Part shown: one piece after another, positions 38,353 to 47,422 of the stretch
Numbering within the stretch: the first letter of the stretch is position 1
Layout of the letters: each line of letters begins with the position of its first letter
Origin: Arthrobacter sp. YD4
GTDB taxonomy: Bacteria > Actinomycetota > Actinomycetes > Actinomycetales > Micrococcaceae
Direction of reading: 5' to 3'
DNA length: 64,000 nt
Assembly (NCBI RefSeq): GCF_030410515.1
Contig: NZ_JAUHHD010000003.1
Location: 496,001-560,000, forward strand
The notes under the pieces: model-generated
What the model was told of the DNA's origin: nothing
Seen by the model: only the letters and a program-made list of their open reading frames with translations
Databases searched by the model: none
Position numbers and translations under genes: made by a program

Positions 38353-39288
38353 ATGCTTTCCGCCTCCCGTGCCCTCCTCGCCTGCCCGCTGTGCCGGGGA
38401 GGCTTCCTTCCCGGGGCGGCCGACGGCGGCGGCCTGGTCTGCGACGCCGGGCATTCATTCGACGCAGCCAAACAGGGCTACATCAACCTCCTGACCGGCA
38501 AGGGCACCGTGTTCGAATCGGACTCGGCTGACATGGTGGCGGCCCGGCACGACTTCCTGTCCGCCAGCCACTACCGGCCGCTGGCCGACGCCCTCGCGGA
38601 GTTCGCCGCGGCTGCGCTGACGGGCGCCGGAGGCGGGGCGGCGGGGGAAGCCAGCACCGCTGAAGGCGCCCCGGAAGCCGGACCGGCCATCCTGGACGCC
38701 GGCACCGGCACCGGTCACTACCTCCGCGCCGTCCTGGACCGGGTTCCCGCCGCCGCCGTCGGGCTGGATATCTCGAAGTTCGCCCTGCGCCGCGCGGCCC
38801 GGCTGAATCCTGGCGCGGCGAACCTCGTCGCCGATATCTGGCAGCCGCTGCCCGTCCGGGATGCCGCCGTCGACGTGGTCATGGTGGTCTTCGCGCCGCG
38901 CAACGCCGCCGAATTCGCCCGCGTCCTGCGCCCCGGCGGGAGGCTGATCGTGGTGACCCCGCGCCCAGGACACCTAACGGAGGTCGCAGGCACCACGGGC
39001 ATGCTGGGCATCGAACCGGCCAAGGAGGAACGGCTGGCGGCGGGTCTGGCCGGGCATTTCACGGCGTTGCCCGGACGCGAGGTGGACATCGCCCTGGACC
39101 TCACGCCCGACGACGTCGTGAAGCTCGCCCTGATGGGCCCCGCCGGGCATCACCTGGACCGGGCATCCCTCCAGGAGACCCGGGCTCGCCTGGCCTCCCG
39201 CACCGCGGTGACGGCCCGGTTCCGGATCAGCGTCTTCACGCCGCTGGAGAGGGAGCAGCGGCCGGAACCGCGCCCCGCCGGCGGGTAA
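38353..39288 (+). CDS. RlmA-like 23S rRNA (guanine-N1) methyltransferase
   Basis: The 311-residue protein has an N-terminal zinc finger (CPLC at about 10-13, then VCDAGHSFD) followed by AKQGYINLL, the hallmark of RlmA/TlrB-type enzymes. These methylate a guanine of helix 35 in 23S rRNA. The SAM fold begins at about residue 115 with ILDAGTGTGHYLRAVL. RlmA-II (TlrB) members give tylosin resistance, while RlmA-I members are housekeeping; I cannot tell them apart here. An Ala/Gly-rich insert (about 85-110) lies between finger and SAM domain. Confidence 0.87.
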   Translation: MLSASRALLACPLCRGGFLPGAADGGGLVCDAGHSFDAAKQGYINLLTGKGTVFESDSADMVAARHDFLSASHYRPLADALAEFAAAALTGAGGGAAGEASTAEGAPEAGPAILDAGTGTGHYLRAVLDRVPAAAVGLDISKFALRRAARLNPGAANLVADIWQPLPVRDAAVDVVMVVFAPRNAAEFARVLRPGGRLIVVTPRPGHLTEVAGTTGMLGIEPAKEERLAAGLAGHFTALPGREVDIALDLTPDDVVKLALMGPAGHHLDRASLQETRARLASRTAVTARFRISVFTPLEREQRPEPRPAGG

Positions 39289-39416
39289 CGACTTCACTAC
39301 GTTCCCGGCTGCTCCCGCACCGGAACCCCACCGGGCCCCGCATCCCGCCTAGGATGGAAAGACGTTACGGGGCCGCGTCTGCGGCACCGTACCAAGAAAA
39401 CATCCAGGGGGAAACG

Positions 39417-39905
39417 ATGTTTGAATGGCTGGCCGACAACTGGTGGGCGCTGTGGCTCACGGTGTTCCTGGTGTTCGCCGTGGTGGAAATGCTGACGCTC
39501 GACCTGTTCTTCATCATGCTCGGCGGCGGCGCACTCGCGGGCCTGGCGGCCTCCCTCGGCGGAGCGGACCTCTGGCTGCAGATCGTCATCTTCAGCGTCG
39601 TGTCCCTCCTGATGGTCGGCTTCGTCCGCCCCATCGCCCTGAAGCACCTGCGCAGCAGTCCCGCGGACCAGCGCAGCAACATCGAACGCCTCATCGGCGA
39701 GCCCGCCGTCGTCCTGGAGCAGGTCAGCTCAGCCGGCGGCCTGGTCAAGATCGGCGGCGACGTCTGGACCGCCCGGCTGGACTCCGGCGTCCTCGAACCC
39801 GGCCAGACCGCCACCGTCAGCGCGATCGACGGCGCCACCGCCGTCGTCGTCCCGCGCGGCGGCACCGCAGCCCTCGACCCGGGCGCTGCCGAATCCGGCG
39901 CCTAG
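39417..39905 (+). CDS. NfeD-family membrane protein
   Basis: The 162-residue protein has membrane segments in its first 75 residues (LWLTVFLVFAVVEMLTLDLFF is split by a polar turn; then LGGGALAGLAASLGG and LQIVIFSVVSLLMVGFV). A C-terminal OB-fold (about 90-150) has the NfeD pattern IGEPAVVLEQVSSAGGLVKIGG and VWTAR. NfeD proteins work with SPFH/stomatin partners, and such a gene follows 78 nt downstream. GGGGGA precedes the ATG, and TAGGAT at 39350-39355 is a likely -10. Confidence 0.92.
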   Translation: MFEWLADNWWALWLTVFLVFAVVEMLTLDLFFIMLGGGALAGLAASLGGADLWLQIVIFSVVSLLMVGFVRPIALKHLRSSPADQRSNIERLIGEPAVVLEQVSSAGGLVKIGGDVWTARLDSGVLEPGQTATVSAIDGATAVVVPRGGTAALDPGAAESGA

Positions 39906-39983
39906 GCCCGCAAGCACACAACGTGAGATCCCGCGGCGGACCCGCCGCACAGCAAAACCACATATCTGGGGAAAAGGTGATGT

Positions 39984-40964
39984 ATGGATATCGCAGTCGC
40001 AGTTGTACTGCTGGTACTCGTGGCGTTCGTGATAATCGTGTTGGTCAGGTCGGTGCGGATCATCCCGCAGGCCCGGGCCGGCGTGGTGGAACGGCTCGGT
40101 AAGTACCAGCGGACGCTGAACCCCGGGCTGACCATCCTGATCCCCTTCGTTGACCGGCTCCTGCCGCTGCTGGACCTGCGCGAACAGGTGGTCTCCTTCC
40201 CGCCGCAGCCGGTGATCACCGAGGACAACCTGGTGGTCTCCATCGACACCGTGGTCTACTTCCAGGTCACCGACGCCCGCGCCGCCACCTACGAGATTGC
40301 CAACTACATCCAGGCCGTGGAACAGCTCACCACCACCACGCTGCGCAACGTGGTGGGTGGCCTGAACCTGGAGGAGGCACTGACCTCCCGCGACCAGATC
40401 AACGGCCAGCTCCGCGGCGTGCTGGACGAGGCCACAGGCCGGTGGGGCATCCGGGTGTCCCGGGTTGAGCTCAAGGCCATCGATCCGCCCCACTCCATCC
40501 AGGACTCGATGGAGAAGCAGATGCGCGCCGAGCGTGACCGCCGCGCCGCGATCCTGACCGCCGAGGGCACGAAGCAATCCGCGATCCTCACCGCCGAGGG
40601 CCAGCGGCAGTCCTCCATCCTCAAGGCCGAGGGCGACGCCCAGGCGGCGATCCTGCGGGCCGACGGCGAGGCCCAGGCCATCCAGAAGGTCTTTGAGGCG
40701 ATCCACCAGGGCAACCCGGACCAGAAGCTGCTGGCCTACCAGTACCTGCAGACGCTGCCCAAGCTGGCCGAGGGCAGCTCGAACAAGCTCTGGATCATCC
40801 CGAGCGAGGTGGGCGAGGCCCTCAAGGGCATCGGCGGCGCCCTGGGCGGCCTCTCCCCCGAACCTCCGGCCGGTGCGCCGGCTGCGGGTGGGGCACCGAC
40901 GACGCCGGCAGTCCCGGCAGCTACGTCGTCGACGGGCACTGCAGCGGGCGCCGCGGAGCACTGA
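39984..40964 (+). CDS. SPFH/Band 7 (stomatin/QmcA-like) protein
   Basis: The 326-residue protein has one N-terminal membrane segment (about 3-22) and a Band 7 domain (about 25-185) with ARAGVVERLGKYQRTLNPGL. A coiled-coil stretch of near-repeats follows (AILTAEGTKQS, AILTAEGQRQS, SILKAEGDAQA, AILRADGEAQA; about 190-235), then an Ala/Pro-rich tail. SPFH proteins form large membrane cages with NfeD-type partners and affect protease and membrane organisation. It pairs with the upstream NfeD gene and is followed by a terminator. Confidence 0.93.
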   Translation: MDIAVAVVLLVLVAFVIIVLVRSVRIIPQARAGVVERLGKYQRTLNPGLTILIPFVDRLLPLLDLREQVVSFPPQPVITEDNLVVSIDTVVYFQVTDARAATYEIANYIQAVEQLTTTTLRNVVGGLNLEEALTSRDQINGQLRGVLDEATGRWGIRVSRVELKAIDPPHSIQDSMEKQMRAERDRRAAILTAEGTKQSAILTAEGQRQSSILKAEGDAQAAILRADGEAQAIQKVFEAIHQGNPDQKLLAYQYLQTLPKLAEGSSNKLWIIPSEVGEALKGIGGALGGLSPEPPAGAPAAGGAPTTPAVPAATSSTGTAAGAAEH

Positions 40965-40988
40965 CCGCACTCCCTGCGAAATCTTGGA

Positions 40989-41020
40989 AACGCCGGGCCG
41001 GCAGCGGCCCGGCGTTCTCT
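40989..41020 (+). terminator. Rho-independent terminator after the SPFH gene
   Basis: AACGCCGGGCCG pairs with CGGCCCGGCGTT around GCAG, followed by CTCTTT. Confidence 0.88.
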
Positions 41021-41048
41021 TTGCCGCTTTGCCTTTACCGCGTCCCCT

Positions 41049-41077
41049 TTGCCGGACAGGCCCCGGCAGAGTATAGT
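41049..41077 (+). promoter_or_regulatory. sigma-A-type promoter of rbpA
   Basis: TTGCCG (41049-41054) and TATAGT (41072-41077) are separated by exactly 17 nt. This predicts a leader of about 210 nt before the rbpA ATG. Confidence 0.6.
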
Positions 41078-41107
41078 GGAGTATTTGTCCGGCCGGTTCA
41101 CCCTGCT

Positions 41108-41133
41108 GGAACAAATAGGCTTCGCTGAGCGTT
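41108..41133 (+). promoter_or_regulatory. sigma-R/SigH-type (thiol-stress) promoter of rbpA
   Basis: GGAAC (41108-41112) and GTT (41131-41133) are separated by 18 nt, matching the GGAAT/C-N18-GTT pattern of SigR/SigH promoters. rbpA of Streptomyces coelicolor is a known SigR target, so conservation of stress control is plausible. Confidence 0.6.
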
Positions 41134-41254
41134 ATATCCGGTGGCAGAACACCGCGGCACAACGGCAGGTCCTCCGACCGGCCGCGCCGCCTGCAACGGG
41201 TTCACCGAGAACGCAATGCACACAGTAGTCCGGCGGGTTCAGCCCACGGACTAG

Positions 41255-41274
41255 CGCAGGGTTCCGGCCCTGCG
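41255..41274 (+). promoter_or_regulatory. hairpin in the rbpA leader
   Basis: CGCAGGG pairs with CCCTGCG around TTCCGG, ending about 10 nt before the GAGGGAG ribosome-binding site. It could affect translation; no known riboswitch is recognised. Confidence 0.3.
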
Positions 41275-41296
41275 AACCGATCATGAGGGAGAAAAA

Positions 41297-41644
41297 ATGA
41301 GCGATCGCAGCCTGCGGGGTATGCGCCTGGGCGCACAGAGCATGGAGACCGAATCCGGCGTCGAGCCCGCTCCGCGCCAGCGGGTCGAATATCGTTGTGC
41401 GGACGGCGAGCAGGTATTCGTCACCTTCTCCTCCGAGGCCGAGATTCCCCCCGTATGGGTTTCCAAGACCGGTAAGGAAGCGCTCCTGGTTGACGGCGAG
41501 CGTCCGGTCAACGGCAACGAAAAGGCTGTCCGTACGCACTGGGACATGCTTCTGGAACGCCGCTCCCTGCCGGAGCTGGAGCAGATCCTCGAGGACCGGC
41601 TCACCATCCTCCGCGAACGCCGCGGGGAACGCCGCTCCGCCTAG
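41297..41644 (+). CDS. rbpA: RNA polymerase-binding protein RbpA
   Basis: The 115-residue actinobacterial transcription factor binds RNA polymerase and the principal sigma factor and stabilises the open complex. It shows the N-terminal tail DRSLRGMRLGAQSMETE, the core domain (about 28-72, YRCADGEQVFVTF...EIPPVWVSKTG), the basic linker (NEKAVRTHWDMLLERRS) and the C-terminal sigma-interaction helix. Only one cysteine is present (C34), so the zinc site of the Streptomyces protein is not expected. GAGGGAG decides the start. It is monocistronic with a strong terminator. Confidence 0.95.
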   Translation: MSDRSLRGMRLGAQSMETESGVEPAPRQRVEYRCADGEQVFVTFSSEAEIPPVWVSKTGKEALLVDGERPVNGNEKAVRTHWDMLLERRSLPELEQILEDRLTILRERRGERRSA

Positions 41645-41660
41645 GTCATTACACAAAGAA

Positions 41661-41704
41661 GGCCGGGCTGGAACCCTCAGGGGTTCCGGCCCGGCTTTTT
41701 GTTT
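41661..41704. terminator. Rho-independent terminator between rbpA and the mannosyltransferase gene
   Basis: GCCGGGCTGGAACCC pairs with GGGTTCCGGCCCGGC (one G-T) around a short loop, followed by TTTTTG; AAAGAA on the left allows some bidirectional function. Confidence 0.9.
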
Positions 41705-41743
41705 GTCTGCTTTGCCTGCGCCGTTCTGCCGGTCGGCCCCTGG

Positions 41744-42481
41744 CTACTTGCGGCCGAGCTTGTGGCTCAGGGTGTTCCAGCGGGCGGTCAGGCCCCACTT
41801 GGTGACGTTGATCATGGCTTCCACCACGATGTTGCCGCTCATCTTGGAGGCGCCCAGCTCACGCTCGACGAAGGTGATGGGGCGTTCGACGATGGTCAGG
41901 CCCAGCCGGGCGACGCGCCAGGCCAGGTCCACCTGGAAGCCGTAGCCCACCGAATCGACCGAATCCAGGTTCAGCTTCTCCAGGGTGCTGCGGCGGAACG
42001 CGCGGAAGCCGCCGGTGACGTCCTTGATGTTCACGCCGAGCATGATGCGGGCGTAGGTGCTGCCGACGCGGGAAATCGCCTGGCGGTACAGCGGCCAGTT
42101 GACCACGCTGCCGCCGGGAACCCAGCGGGAACCCATCGCCAGGTCGGCGCCCTGCTCCACGGCCTCGATCAGCTGCGGCAGCTGCTCGGGCTTGTGCGAA
42201 CCGTCGGCGTCCATCTCCACGAGGATGTCGTAGCCGGCGTCGAGGCCCCACTTGAAGCCCGCGATGTAGGCGGCACCCAGGCCGGCCTTGCCCGCCCGGT
42301 GCAGCACGTGGACCTGGCTGTCCTCAGCCGCCATCCGGTCGGCCAGCGCGCCGGTACCGTCGGGGCTGTTGTCATCGACCACCAGCACGTCGGAGGCGGG
42401 CACGGCGGTGCGCAGGCGTCCAAGGGTCTTGGGCAACGATTCCAGCTCGTTGTAAGTCGGGATGATCGTGAGGACACGCAC
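41744..42481 (-). CDS. polyprenol monophosphomannose synthase (GT2)
   Basis: The 245-residue glycosyltransferase family 2 enzyme transfers mannose from GDP-mannose to polyprenyl phosphate, making the donor for lipomannan and protein mannosylation. It has IIPTYNELESLP, the acidic VVDDNSPDGTG, the metal-binding VEMDADGSH, and the acceptor motif SRWVPGGSVVNWP. It lacks membrane helices, as does the catalytic domain of Ppm1. GTG 42481 is preceded by GGAAAGG. It is downstream of the amidohydrolase on the same strand. Confidence 0.92.
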   Translation of the reverse strand: MRVLTIIPTYNELESLPKTLGRLRTAVPASDVLVVDDNSPDGTGALADRMAAEDSQVHVLHRAGKAGLGAAYIAGFKWGLDAGYDILVEMDADGSHKPEQLPQLIEAVEQGADLAMGSRWVPGGSVVNWPLYRQAISRVGSTYARIMLGVNIKDVTGGFRAFRRSTLEKLNLDSVDSVGYGFQVDLAWRVARLGLTIVERPITFVERELGASKMSGNIVVEAMINVTKWGLTARWNTLSHKLGRK

Positions 42482-42624
42482 AGCGGGGCCTTTCCTTGGA
42501 GGGAGCGGTCGGCAGGCCGGGATGGTCGGCGGGAGCCGACGACGGGCACAGCTTCCCATTATAGACAGGGAGTCCGGGCGCCGGCGGGCCGTTCGGGCCG
42601 CGCCGGCGGCGGGTCAGCCGCGGG

Positions 42625-44325
42625 TCAGCGGCCCAGCGAACCGCTCGCGTAGAGTTCGACGCCGTCGCGGACGGTCTGCAGGCAGACCGGGTCGCTGCCG
42701 GTGTCCAGTGCCGGGAGCAGCGGTGTGCGGGCGCGCGGGTCGGTGCTCCAGGACTGCACCCGGCCGTCGGCCACCTGGACCATGAGTTCCTCGACCTCCC
42801 AGACCGCGAAGCTGGCCGGGGCGCCGGGGACCAGCTGGCCCGCCATCGGGTTTCGGTAGCGGGCCGCGCGCCAGCCGGCGCGGGTGTGTCCCAGGAAGGC
42901 TGCCCGCGCGGAGATGCGTTCGCCCTCGTCGTGGTGTTCCAGGCAGGCCCGGACGCTGGACCAGGGGCTCAGCGGGGTGACGGGGCTGTCGCTGCCGAAG
43001 CACACCGGGACGCCGGCGGAGTAGAAGGACCCGAAGGGGTTCATGCCCTGCTGCCGGCCGCCGAGGCGCCGCGCGTAGAGGCTGTCCGGGCCGCCCCACA
43101 GGGCGTCGAAGACCGGCTGGGCGCTGACCGTCACCGAGTACTTGGCCAGGCGCTCGATCGCGGCGGCGTCGGCCAGTTCGACGTGTTCCAGGCGATGGCC
43201 GGCGGCGCGCACGCGCTGCTCGCCCACCTCGGACGCGGCCTGGTCCAGCGCCTCGAGGGCGGCGTCCAGGCCGGCGTCGCCGATCACGTGGAAGCCGGCC
43301 TGCAGGCCCAGCTGCGAGCAAGCGGCGATGTGGGCGGCGGCCTCATCGACCGAGAGGTACCGGGTGCCCCGCTCCCCCGGTGCATCCGCGTAGTCCTCGC
43401 GCAGCGCCGCGGTCCGGGAGCCGATGGAGCCATCCATGTTCAGGTCACCGGCCAGGCCGAGGACGGAGACGCCCAGGTCCGCCAGGATGGACCTGGCCTC
43501 GGCCTCCGAGCAGGCCAGCTGGCCCCAGTACGGCAGCACCTCGGCCGTGGCGGGGCCGGGACGGCCGGCGTCGTTCCAGCCTGCGGCGATCCGCAGGTCC
43601 TCGACGCCGCCGATATGCGGGGCGCCCATCTCGGCCAGCGCCACGTAACCGTTGGCGGCTGCCCGGGCCAGCGCCGCCTGCTGGTAGCCGCGCAGCGCGG
43701 CGGCCGGGAGGTCACGGGCGGCGCGGCGGGCGGCCGTGTGCGCGGCCCGCTTGACCTGGCCGTCGGCGCCGAAGCCGTCGAGCCCGAACAGCCCGGCGGC
43801 GGTGGCCAGGGATGCGGAGACCAGCGCGGAGTGGACATCAACCCGGGACAGGTAGACCGGGCGGCCGCCGGCGGCGCGCTCAAGTTCCTCGCGGCCGGGC
43901 AGGGTCGGATCGGACCACTGGGACTCGTCCCAGCCGTGGCCCAGGATCGTCCCGCCGTCGGACCCGGCTCCCGTGCTGCTGCCGGATGCCGCGGCGGCGT
44001 GGCGGGCGACGGCGTCGAGCAGCTCGGCGCCGGAGCGCACCTGGCCCAGCTGCAGGGATTCGAGCGCAATGCCGGTCTCGGTCAGGTGCACGTGGGAATC
44101 GACGAAGCCCGGGGCCAGCAGCGCGCCCTGCAGGTCGACGATGGTCATCGAGTCGTCCGCGATGGAGGTGGCGGCCTGCTCGGACCCCACCCACGCCACC
44201 GTGTCCCCGTCCACCAGCATCGCCGTCGCGAAGGGGTCGGCCGCGGTGTAGACGGAGCCGTTGCGGTACAGCGTGACCTTACGCTCGGTGGTGGCGAGCC
44301 GGGACTCGGAGGGTGAAGCGGTCAT
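42625..44325 (-). CDS. amidohydrolase family protein (Amidohydrolase_3 / YtcJ type)
   Basis: The 566-residue metal-dependent hydrolase has an N-terminal beta-sandwich with the imidazolonepropionase-like start TLYRNGSVYTAADPFA. The metal motif DSHVHL is near residue 80, a LGHGWDESQW segment near 145, and late histidines occur in AGFHVIGDAGLD and HRLEHVELAD. Family members hydrolyse exocyclic amides or imidates; the substrate is not evident. AAGGAG is 10 nt upstream of ATG 44325. It lies 106 nt downstream of helY on the same strand. Confidence 0.9.
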   Translation of the reverse strand: MTASPSESRLATTERKVTLYRNGSVYTAADPFATAMLVDGDTVAWVGSEQAATSIADDSMTIVDLQGALLAPGFVDSHVHLTETGIALESLQLGQVRSGAELLDAVARHAAAASGSSTGAGSDGGTILGHGWDESQWSDPTLPGREELERAAGGRPVYLSRVDVHSALVSASLATAAGLFGLDGFGADGQVKRAAHTAARRAARDLPAAALRGYQQAALARAAANGYVALAEMGAPHIGGVEDLRIAAGWNDAGRPGPATAEVLPYWGQLACSEAEARSILADLGVSVLGLAGDLNMDGSIGSRTAALREDYADAPGERGTRYLSVDEAAAHIAACSQLGLQAGFHVIGDAGLDAALEALDQAASEVGEQRVRAAGHRLEHVELADAAAIERLAKYSVTVSAQPVFDALWGGPDSLYARRLGGRQQGMNPFGSFYSAGVPVCFGSDSPVTPLSPWSSVRACLEHHDEGERISARAAFLGHTRAGWRAARYRNPMAGQLVPGAPASFAVWEVEELMVQVADGRVQSWSTDPRARTPLLPALDTGSDPVCLQTVRDGVELYASGSLGR

Positions 44326-44431
44326 GGACAATGAACTCCTTACTGCGGGCCGCCGGGCACTCCGGCGGCGTGACTGCGGTGGGCGGCCGGAACCGCCGTG
44401 AATCTGGTGGGGGCCAGGGAGCTGACCGGCG

Positions 44432-47398
44432 TCAGGCGACGGCCGAGTAGGCGACGACGCCGCGCTTGACCAGGCTGATGGCATCGGAGCAGAGCCGCGA
44501 GACCCTGGGTTCAAGCCCGGGGATCTTGGCCAGCTGGTCCAGCAGGTCGATGATCTGCTTGACCCAGCGGACGAAGTCGCCGGCGGCCAGGTCGGTGCCG
44601 CTGAGCACCTCCTGAAGGTGCCGGCCCTTGGCCCACTTGAAGACCGGCCAGACCAGCCCCAGCTCCGGTTCCCCGGTCAGGGGCAGCTTGTTCGCCTCCT
44701 CGACGTCCTCCAGCGCGGACCATTCCCGGACCACAATGTCGACCGCGGACTCCAGGGAAACGCTCGGCATCTTGGGCCGCAGGCCCCGGTCCTCGCGTTT
44801 GGCCTGGTAGACCAGCACGCTGGCGAGGGCCGCGATCTCGGCGGCATCCAGGTCACTGAACGCTCCGAGGCGCAGCGACTGGGAAATCAGCAGGTCCTTC
44901 TCGCCGTAGATCCGGCGCAGCCGCTGCCCGTCAGGGCTGATCGAGACCGTTCCGGACTCCCCTGTTTCCAGGTAGCCGTACGCGGAGAGGACACCGCAGA
45001 CCCTGTCGAAGGTCTTGGCGATGGTGTTGGTCCGGGCCTGGATCTGGCGGACCAGGCCGTCGGTCTCCTGCCGGAGCTTCCACCAGCGCTCGGACCAGCG
45101 GGCGTGGTCCTCGCGTTCGCTGCAGCCGTGGCAGGGGTGGGCACGCAGTTCCCGCCGCAGCTCGGTGATCTTCCGCTCCAGGTTGGGCGCCGCGGCGGCG
45201 CGGCCGAAGTCCTCGTTGCGGTTCGGCGGCGCCGGCGGCCTGTTCTCCCGCAGCGCGTTGTGCACGGAGGAGGCCAGGTCCCGGCGGGACTTGGGCACCT
45301 TGGCGTTGAACGACTTCGGGATCCGCACCCGGGTCAGGGGGCTGATGGGGCCCTCGAGGTCGTGCAGGCCGATCCGGCGCAACTGGTGCTCCATGGTCAT
45401 GATGGCCGGACGCGGTTCGCGCGACTGGTGGTCGGAGCTGAGGACGACGGCGAGACCGGGCGTGCGGCCGGAGGGCACGTCGACGACGTCGCCGGGCAGC
45501 AGCCGGCTCAGGGAGTCCTCGGTGACGGATTTGCGGGCTCGCGAGGAGTTCTGCGACGCCGACTTTTCGGCCTCGGAGAGGGCCCTGCGGATCCGGGTGT
45601 ATTCGGTGAAGTCGCCCAGGTGGCAGGTCATGGCCTTGTGGAAGCCGGCCAGCGACTCCTCCCGGCTGCGGACCTGCTTGGCCAGGCCCACCACGGACCG
45701 GTCGGCCTGGAACTGCGCGAACGAGGATTCGAGGATCTCGCGTGCCCGGGCCCTGCCGAATTGGGCCACGAGGTTGATTGACATGTTGTAGGTGGGCCGG
45801 AAGCTCGAGTTGAGCGGGTAGGTGCGGCGGGAGGCGAGGCCTGCGACCGCCGCCGGGTCGGTGCCGGGCTGCCAGAGCACGACCGCGTGGCCCTCGACGT
45901 CGATGCCGCGGCGTCCGGCGCGGCCGGTGAGCTGGGTGTACTCCCCCGCCGTGATGTTCACGTGCGCCTCACCGTTGAACTTGTCGAGCTTTTCAAGCAC
46001 GACGCAGCGGGCGGGCATGTTCACACCCAGGGCCAGCGTCTCGGTGGCGAACACGGCCTTGACCAGGCCGTCGACGAAGAGCTTCTCCACTACCTCCTTG
46101 AAGGTGGGCAGCATGCCGGCGTGGTGGGCGGCCAGGCCGCGAAGCAGCCCGTCCCGCCAGCTCCAGAAGCCCAGGACGTCCAGGTCGTCGGAGGGAATGT
46201 CCTGGGCGGCCTCATCCACGCGGCTGGCGATGATCGCCTGTTCCTTCTCCGTGGTCAGCCAGAGCCCGGCCGAAACGCACTGGGCCACCGCGGCGTCGCA
46301 GCCGGCCCGGGAGAAGATGAAGGTGATGGCGGGGAGCAGATCCATCCGGTCCAGACTGGCGATCACCTGCGGGCGGCTGGCTTTTCGGACCGGGCTGCGC
46401 TGCGCGGACTGGGGCGCCTCGTCGCGCTGGTTCCGGTGCCGGCGCTGGCTGCGCCCGCCGTGGCCGAAGCGTCCGCGGAAGTTCATCTGGCTCTCGGCCT
46501 TAGCCATCGAGAGTAGTTCCGGGTTGACCTCGAAGCCGGCCTTCTCGGTGATGGGCCGGCGCTTGGCGGGCGCCGCGGGGCGGCTGCCGCCGTCGTCCGT
46601 CCTGCCACCCTCGAGGGTGCCGGCAACGGTGACCCCGTCGCCCGCGGCGACGTCGTCCGCATCAGACGGTCCGGCGGCGGCGACCTCGTCGAAGGTGGTG
46701 TCGCCGGCAAAGAGGTCAACGATCTTCCGGCCCACCATGACGTGCTGCCAGAGCGGGATGGGCCGGTGTTCGGAGACGATGACGTCGGTCTGGCCGCGGA
46801 CGGTGTCCAGCCAGGCGCCGAATTCCTCGGCGTTGGAGACGGTGGCGCTGAGCGAGGCCACCTGGACCTCGCTGGGGAGGTGGATGATCACTTCCTCCCA
46901 GACCGCACCGCGGAACCGATCGGCGAGGTAGTGGACCTCGTCCATCACCACGAAGCCCAGGTCGTCCAGGGTCTCGGAGCCGGCGTAGAGCATGTTGCGC
47001 AGCACCTCGGTGGTCATCACCACCACGGGGGCCTCGCCGTTGATGCTGGTGTCACCGGTCAGCAGGCCCACGTTGTCGGCGCCGTACTTGCCGGCCAGCT
47101 CGGTGTACTTCTGATTGCTGAGGGCCTTGATGGGCGTGGTGTAGAACGCCTTGAGGCCGCGCTGGAGCGCCAGGTAAATGGCGAATTCGCCGACGATGGT
47201 CTTGCCGGCGCCGGTGGGCGCGGCCACCAGCACCCCGCGGCCGGCCTGCAGGGACAGGCAGGCCTCGCGCTGGAACGGGTCAAGGTCAAAGGCGAGCGAA
47301 CGGGTGAAACCACCCAGGTAGGTCCTGGCCTCGGCGGCCCGTTCGACGCTGGCCCGGTAGCGCTCGGAGGGCGACTCGGGCTCAGGGTTCAACGACAT
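44432..47398 (-). CDS. helY: Ski2/Mtr4-like DEAD/DEAH-box RNA helicase HelY
   Basis: The 988-residue ATP-dependent helicase has FDLDPFQREA (Q-like motif), Walker A APTGAGKT near residue 60, DEVHYL (motif II), SATVSNAEE (motif III), and motifs V/VI in GVNMPAR and QLTGRAGRRGID. An Arg/Gly-rich insert lies at about 300-340, and the C-terminal DSHCT domain starts near residue 800. It probably takes part in RNA turnover. The ATG lies 6 nt from TAGGCT; the tatC stop is 24 nt upstream, so it can be read from its own promoter or the tat operon. Confidence 0.94.
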   Translation of the reverse strand: MSLNPEPESPSERYRASVERAAEARTYLGGFTRSLAFDLDPFQREACLSLQAGRGVLVAAPTGAGKTIVGEFAIYLALQRGLKAFYTTPIKALSNQKYTELAGKYGADNVGLLTGDTSINGEAPVVVMTTEVLRNMLYAGSETLDDLGFVVMDEVHYLADRFRGAVWEEVIIHLPSEVQVASLSATVSNAEEFGAWLDTVRGQTDVIVSEHRPIPLWQHVMVGRKIVDLFAGDTTFDEVAAAGPSDADDVAAGDGVTVAGTLEGGRTDDGGSRPAAPAKRRPITEKAGFEVNPELLSMAKAESQMNFRGRFGHGGRSQRRHRNQRDEAPQSAQRSPVRKASRPQVIASLDRMDLLPAITFIFSRAGCDAAVAQCVSAGLWLTTEKEQAIIASRVDEAAQDIPSDDLDVLGFWSWRDGLLRGLAAHHAGMLPTFKEVVEKLFVDGLVKAVFATETLALGVNMPARCVVLEKLDKFNGEAHVNITAGEYTQLTGRAGRRGIDVEGHAVVLWQPGTDPAAVAGLASRRTYPLNSSFRPTYNMSINLVAQFGRARAREILESSFAQFQADRSVVGLAKQVRSREESLAGFHKAMTCHLGDFTEYTRIRRALSEAEKSASQNSSRARKSVTEDSLSRLLPGDVVDVPSGRTPGLAVVLSSDHQSREPRPAIMTMEHQLRRIGLHDLEGPISPLTRVRIPKSFNAKVPKSRRDLASSVHNALRENRPPAPPNRNEDFGRAAAAPNLERKITELRRELRAHPCHGCSEREDHARWSERWWKLRQETDGLVRQIQARTNTIAKTFDRVCGVLSAYGYLETGESGTVSISPDGQRLRRIYGEKDLLISQSLRLGAFSDLDAAEIAALASVLVYQAKREDRGLRPKMPSVSLESAVDIVVREWSALEDVEEANKLPLTGEPELGLVWPVFKWAKGRHLQEVLSGTDLAAGDFVRWVKQIIDLLDQLAKIPGLEPRVSRLCSDAISLVKRGVVAYSAVA

Positions 47399-47404
47399 GC
47401 TTCC

Positions 47405-47410
47405 AGCCTA
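47405..47410 (-). promoter_or_regulatory. -10 element of helY (leaderless)
   Basis: TAGGCT on the - strand is separated by GGAAGC (6 nt) from the ATG at 47398. Confidence 0.45.
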
Positions 47411-47422
47411 ATGCGCTCCGGC

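Noticed and set aside
40965..41296. Gene or RNA element in the only gap above 300 bases
   Set aside because: No conserved ORF, tRNA or known riboswitch was recognised. The gap is explained by a terminator, two promoters and the rbpA leader, so only these were annotated.
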